Origin: Lachnospiraceae bacterium
GTDB taxonomy: Bacteria; Bacillota; Clostridia; Lachnospirales; Lachnospiraceae
DNA: 43,976 bases
Assembly: GCA_029098105.1 (NCBI GenBank)
Contig: JAQXNR010000003.1
Span: 1-43,976, forward strand
Direction of reading: 5' to 3'
How positions within the stretch are numbered: the first letter of the stretch is position 1; every line of letters starts with the position of its first letter. The translations under genes and the position numbers were made by a program. Of the stretch, positions 41,900-43,976 are shown one piece after another. Under the pieces are notes generated by a model. That model worked only from the letters and a program-made list of their open reading frames with translations. It made no database searches and had not been told where the DNA came from.

Positions 41900-43976
41900 T
41901 CATTCAACACTCTGGTAAGCATGCCCCCGGTTTCCGTAAACTCCGGGCACTTCTTTCTCCTGCGTTATATATTCCCGGTAAAAAGCATCTACAATCTTCT
42001 CTGTCTGCTCCGGCGTCTCCCATGTGAAATCCAGTCGCAACCCTTCTGGTGACAATGCCGCAACATCTTTACTACAGCCGGAAAGTGACAAAGGTTCCTC
42101 TTCCCAGACAATATTGTAGCAATCGCTACACAAACTTTCCACCAGAAATCCCTTTCCTTTACGGTCCTTAATGGATTGCACTTCCTGCTGTTGATTACAG
42201 GCATTTCCTGTTTTTTTCAGACACTGGGCACTGGTCATCATCACCCGTCTGCCATATACCGGAACAATCTGACCATTGCCGGAGAGTTCCTGCAATTCCG
42301 CCAGAGAAAGTTCTGCCGGAACCGTTCTTCCCGCAAAGTACAGGTTACTGCAATTTTCTATATAATCCTGCCAGAACCGTATTGCCGCCCTGTTATATGC
42401 ATACAACGTATCTTCCAGCACCACACCCCATTCCTGCTCTCCTTCTGCTCTCTGCCCCGCTTGGCTTACCAGCCACGCCAAAGCATCTACCGTAGGGACA
42501 AGAAATCCCGTTACCCGTTGGCACAACCACTCAAAATCCAACTGCTGTGCCTGCTGTTTGCGAAACATCCGGGGCAACATTGCATATACTTGTGCAACAC
42601 ATCCTTCTGGTATCTCTTCCAATAATCGCAAAGGAACATACAATCGTTTTATTTTACCATGTTTTGTCAAGGTATACAACTGTTCCCGATTGTGTACCGA
42701 TGCTTCCATTTTGCAGGTAACAGGAGAGGTAACCTCGTCATTGACACATGTTCTCTCCCCGCAATCCCCAGAATGCTTTTTATGAAACGTAGAGAGCACC
42801 TGCTTCTCCCACTCCTGTATAGCCCGACGTCTTAACTCTTTTAATTCCTTTACCGGGAGAAAAATCTCTGCGTCCATCCCAATTTTTAAATCTGCGAGAA
42901 CATATTCCCCATTCCCCAACTGACGCAGTGTTTTGTCAATCTGCTCCCGGGGAACCGGCTGCTTCACCGCCTTTTGCACTTCTGCTCCATATACAGTAAT
43001 GCTTGTCCCACCTTTTTTATCACACAGACGCAAGGAAGCCGGTCTGCCAATATAAAATTCTCCCTTTCCCTCCAGAACAATCTCTCCAACATGGGAAAAA
43101 CATTCCTTCAATTCCTCAATCAGTGCCGGACTTTTCATGCGGTATACCGGCATCCCCTTTTTTATTTTGCGGAGTTCTCTCGCTTTTAATCTGGCTTTTT
43201 CACCCTGCTTCACCGACACTGGAGAAGTCATTTCCACACCATCCCCGGGTATACGGATTTCCAACTGGTCTCCCGGGTAAAGTTCCCATTCTGTGGAAAA
43301 GGTAATATAATTTTTGTCTATCTCTGCAATCGTTCCCAAAAACACTCCTTGGTGGTTTGGTCGACGGCATTCCATCATATTCCGTCCATTATGCTGTGAA
43401 TAATAACCCTGGTGAAAACCACCCCGGTTATACATCTGCATTAACAGCATATAATCTCTCTCATCTACAGTATAAGGTTTCCCCGTTTTCCTAGATTCTA
43501 ACGCCAAATCCATATATTTGCGGTAAATCCCTGTAACTGCCATTACATATTCCGGTTTTTTCATTCTCCCCTCTATCTTAAAGGAGTCAATTCCGGCAGC
43601 AATGAGTTCCGGCAGCCGATTCACCGTACACATATCTTTCATAGAAAAAATGTGGGGATTTTCCTGTCCCTTTCCTTCCCATCTGTAAGGAAGACGACAG
43701 GGCTGGGCACATCGTCCCCGATTCCCACTTCGCCCACCAATCCGGCTACTCAAAAAGCACTGTCCGGAGTAGCAATAACACATGGCGCCATGTACAAAAC
43801 ACTCCACCTCTAAGTCAGGAATCTTTGTAATCTGCCGCACTTCTTCCAAAGACAATTCTCTACCGGGAACAACCCGGGTCACCCCCTGCTGTTTTGCCAG
43901 CAGAGCTCCCTCTTTACTTAAAATGCCCATCTGGGTGCTGGCATGAATCTCCAAATCCGGAAACCATTCCCGTACT
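41900..43976 (-). CDS. U32 family peptidase, RlhA-like (5' end outside window)
   Basis: A long fragment (691 codons) whose frame runs off the right edge: VREWFPDLEIHASTQMG is internal U32 sequence, so the start lies beyond position 43976. The U32 core includes FVHGAMCYCYSGQCFLSS, NRGRCAQPCRLPY and DSFKIEGRMKKPEYV; the Cys pattern may bind an iron-sulfur cluster. The C-terminal half resembles the DUF3656 region of the longer U32 proteins. Some U32 proteins hydroxylate 23S rRNA (RlhA) or tRNA wobble uridine (TrhP); with this layout RlhA-like is more likely, but unproven. A 3' Cys-rich segment (ESLCSDCYNIVW) is also seen. It is followed by the SEDS gene 80 bp downstream. Confidence 0.88.
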   Translation of the reverse strand, partial: VREWFPDLEIHASTQMGILSKEGALLAKQQGVTRVVPGRELSLEEVRQITKIPDLEVECFVHGAMCYCYSGQCFLSSRIGGRSGNRGRCAQPCRLPYRWEGKGQENPHIFSMKDMCTVNRLPELIAAGIDSFKIEGRMKKPEYVMAVTGIYRKYMDLALESRKTGKPYTVDERDYMLLMQMYNRGGFHQGYYSQHNGRNMMECRRPNHQGVFLGTIAEIDKNYITFSTEWELYPGDQLEIRIPGDGVEMTSPVSVKQGEKARLKARELRKIKKGMPVYRMKSPALIEELKECFSHVGEIVLEGKGEFYIGRPASLRLCDKKGGTSITVYGAEVQKAVKQPVPREQIDKTLRQLGNGEYVLADLKIGMDAEIFLPVKELKELRRRAIQEWEKQVLSTFHKKHSGDCGERTCVNDEVTSPVTCKMEASVHNREQLYTLTKHGKIKRLYVPLRLLEEIPEGCVAQVYAMLPRMFRKQQAQQLDFEWLCQRVTGFLVPTVDALAWLVSQAGQRAEGEQEWGVVLEDTLYAYNRAAIRFWQDYIENCSNLYFAGRTVPAELSLAELQELSGNGQIVPVYGRRVMMTSAQCLKKTGNACNQQQEVQSIKDRKGKGFLVESLCSDCYNIVWEEEPLSLSGCSKDVAALSPEGLRLDFTWETPEQTEKIVDAFYREYITQEKEVPGVYGNRGHAYQSVE

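Noticed and set aside
1-43976. CRISPR arrays, insertion sequences, integrases, prophage genes
   Set aside because: No regularly spaced repeats, terminal inverted repeats, transposase or phage structural genes are visible; gene content is core chromosomal throughout.

Overview
The window looks like chromosomal core DNA from a low-to-mid GC, spore-forming-lineage Clostridium relative, most probably a member of the Lachnospiraceae. Three things point that way: ylxM-ffh-rpsP-khpA-trmD and rpmF-plsX-rnc-smc-ftsY gene orders, a sporulation-type YlbJ membrane protein, and strong AGGAGG ribosome binding sites throughout. Almost every gene is on the minus strand. The exceptions are a two-gene plus-strand unit (tmcAL-ylbJ) and one tRNA-Leu. 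I see no insertion sequence, prophage, CRISPR array, rRNA or riboswitch.

Layout, left to right. 1-3280: ylxM-ffh-rpsP-khpA-trmD (signal recognition particle and translation), read leftward from a good promoter at 3328-3356. trmD carries an in-frame TAA at 139-141, with the rest of the protein intact in the same frame beyond it, and rimM is missing from its usual place. 3375-12742: plsX-rnc-smc-ftsY-ilvA, then a small zinc-ribbon protein and a ferredoxin/ASKHA corrinoid-activator-like protein. 12896-13646: DUF177-rpmF behind a consensus promoter and closed by a terminator. 13756-15982: pta-ackA. 16233-18337: divergent tmcAL-ylbJ on the plus strand. 18317-20682: rsmD-coaD, a coiled-coil ATPase-like protein and a small membrane protein. 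20783-24803: a metallo-beta-lactamase fold protein, ACT protein, PFL-family protein and pepD. 24865-32848: anti-sigma-like protein, polA, coaE, a large FtsA-like ATPase and a membrane diguanylate cyclase. 33036-33118: tRNA-Leu(CAA). 33189-37413: a three-gene cassette of two YhgE/Pip membrane proteins around a small membrane protein. 37449-41819: ftsW/rodA-type SEDS protein, PBP2-type transpeptidase, Nudix hydrolase and mraY. 41900-43976: the 3' part of a U32 peptidase gene.

Functional themes are co-translational targeting (Ffh, FtsY), chromosome maintenance (SMC, PolA), cell-wall synthesis and division (SEDS/PBP pair, MraY, FtsA-like), CoA and acetyl-phosphate metabolism (CoaD, CoaE, Pta, AckA), phospholipid initiation (PlsX), and tRNA/rRNA modification (TrmD, TmcAL, RsmD, perhaps U32). 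The most unusual observations are the interrupted trmD with missing rimM, a paired AAGTA-N4-TACTT motif around the ylxM promoter, a canonical clamp-binding-like motif inside the degenerate exonuclease region of PolA, the FtsA-like protein with repeated C-terminal modules coupled to a diguanylate cyclase, and the YhgE pair. All functional calls are from reading the sequence; no database search was possible.
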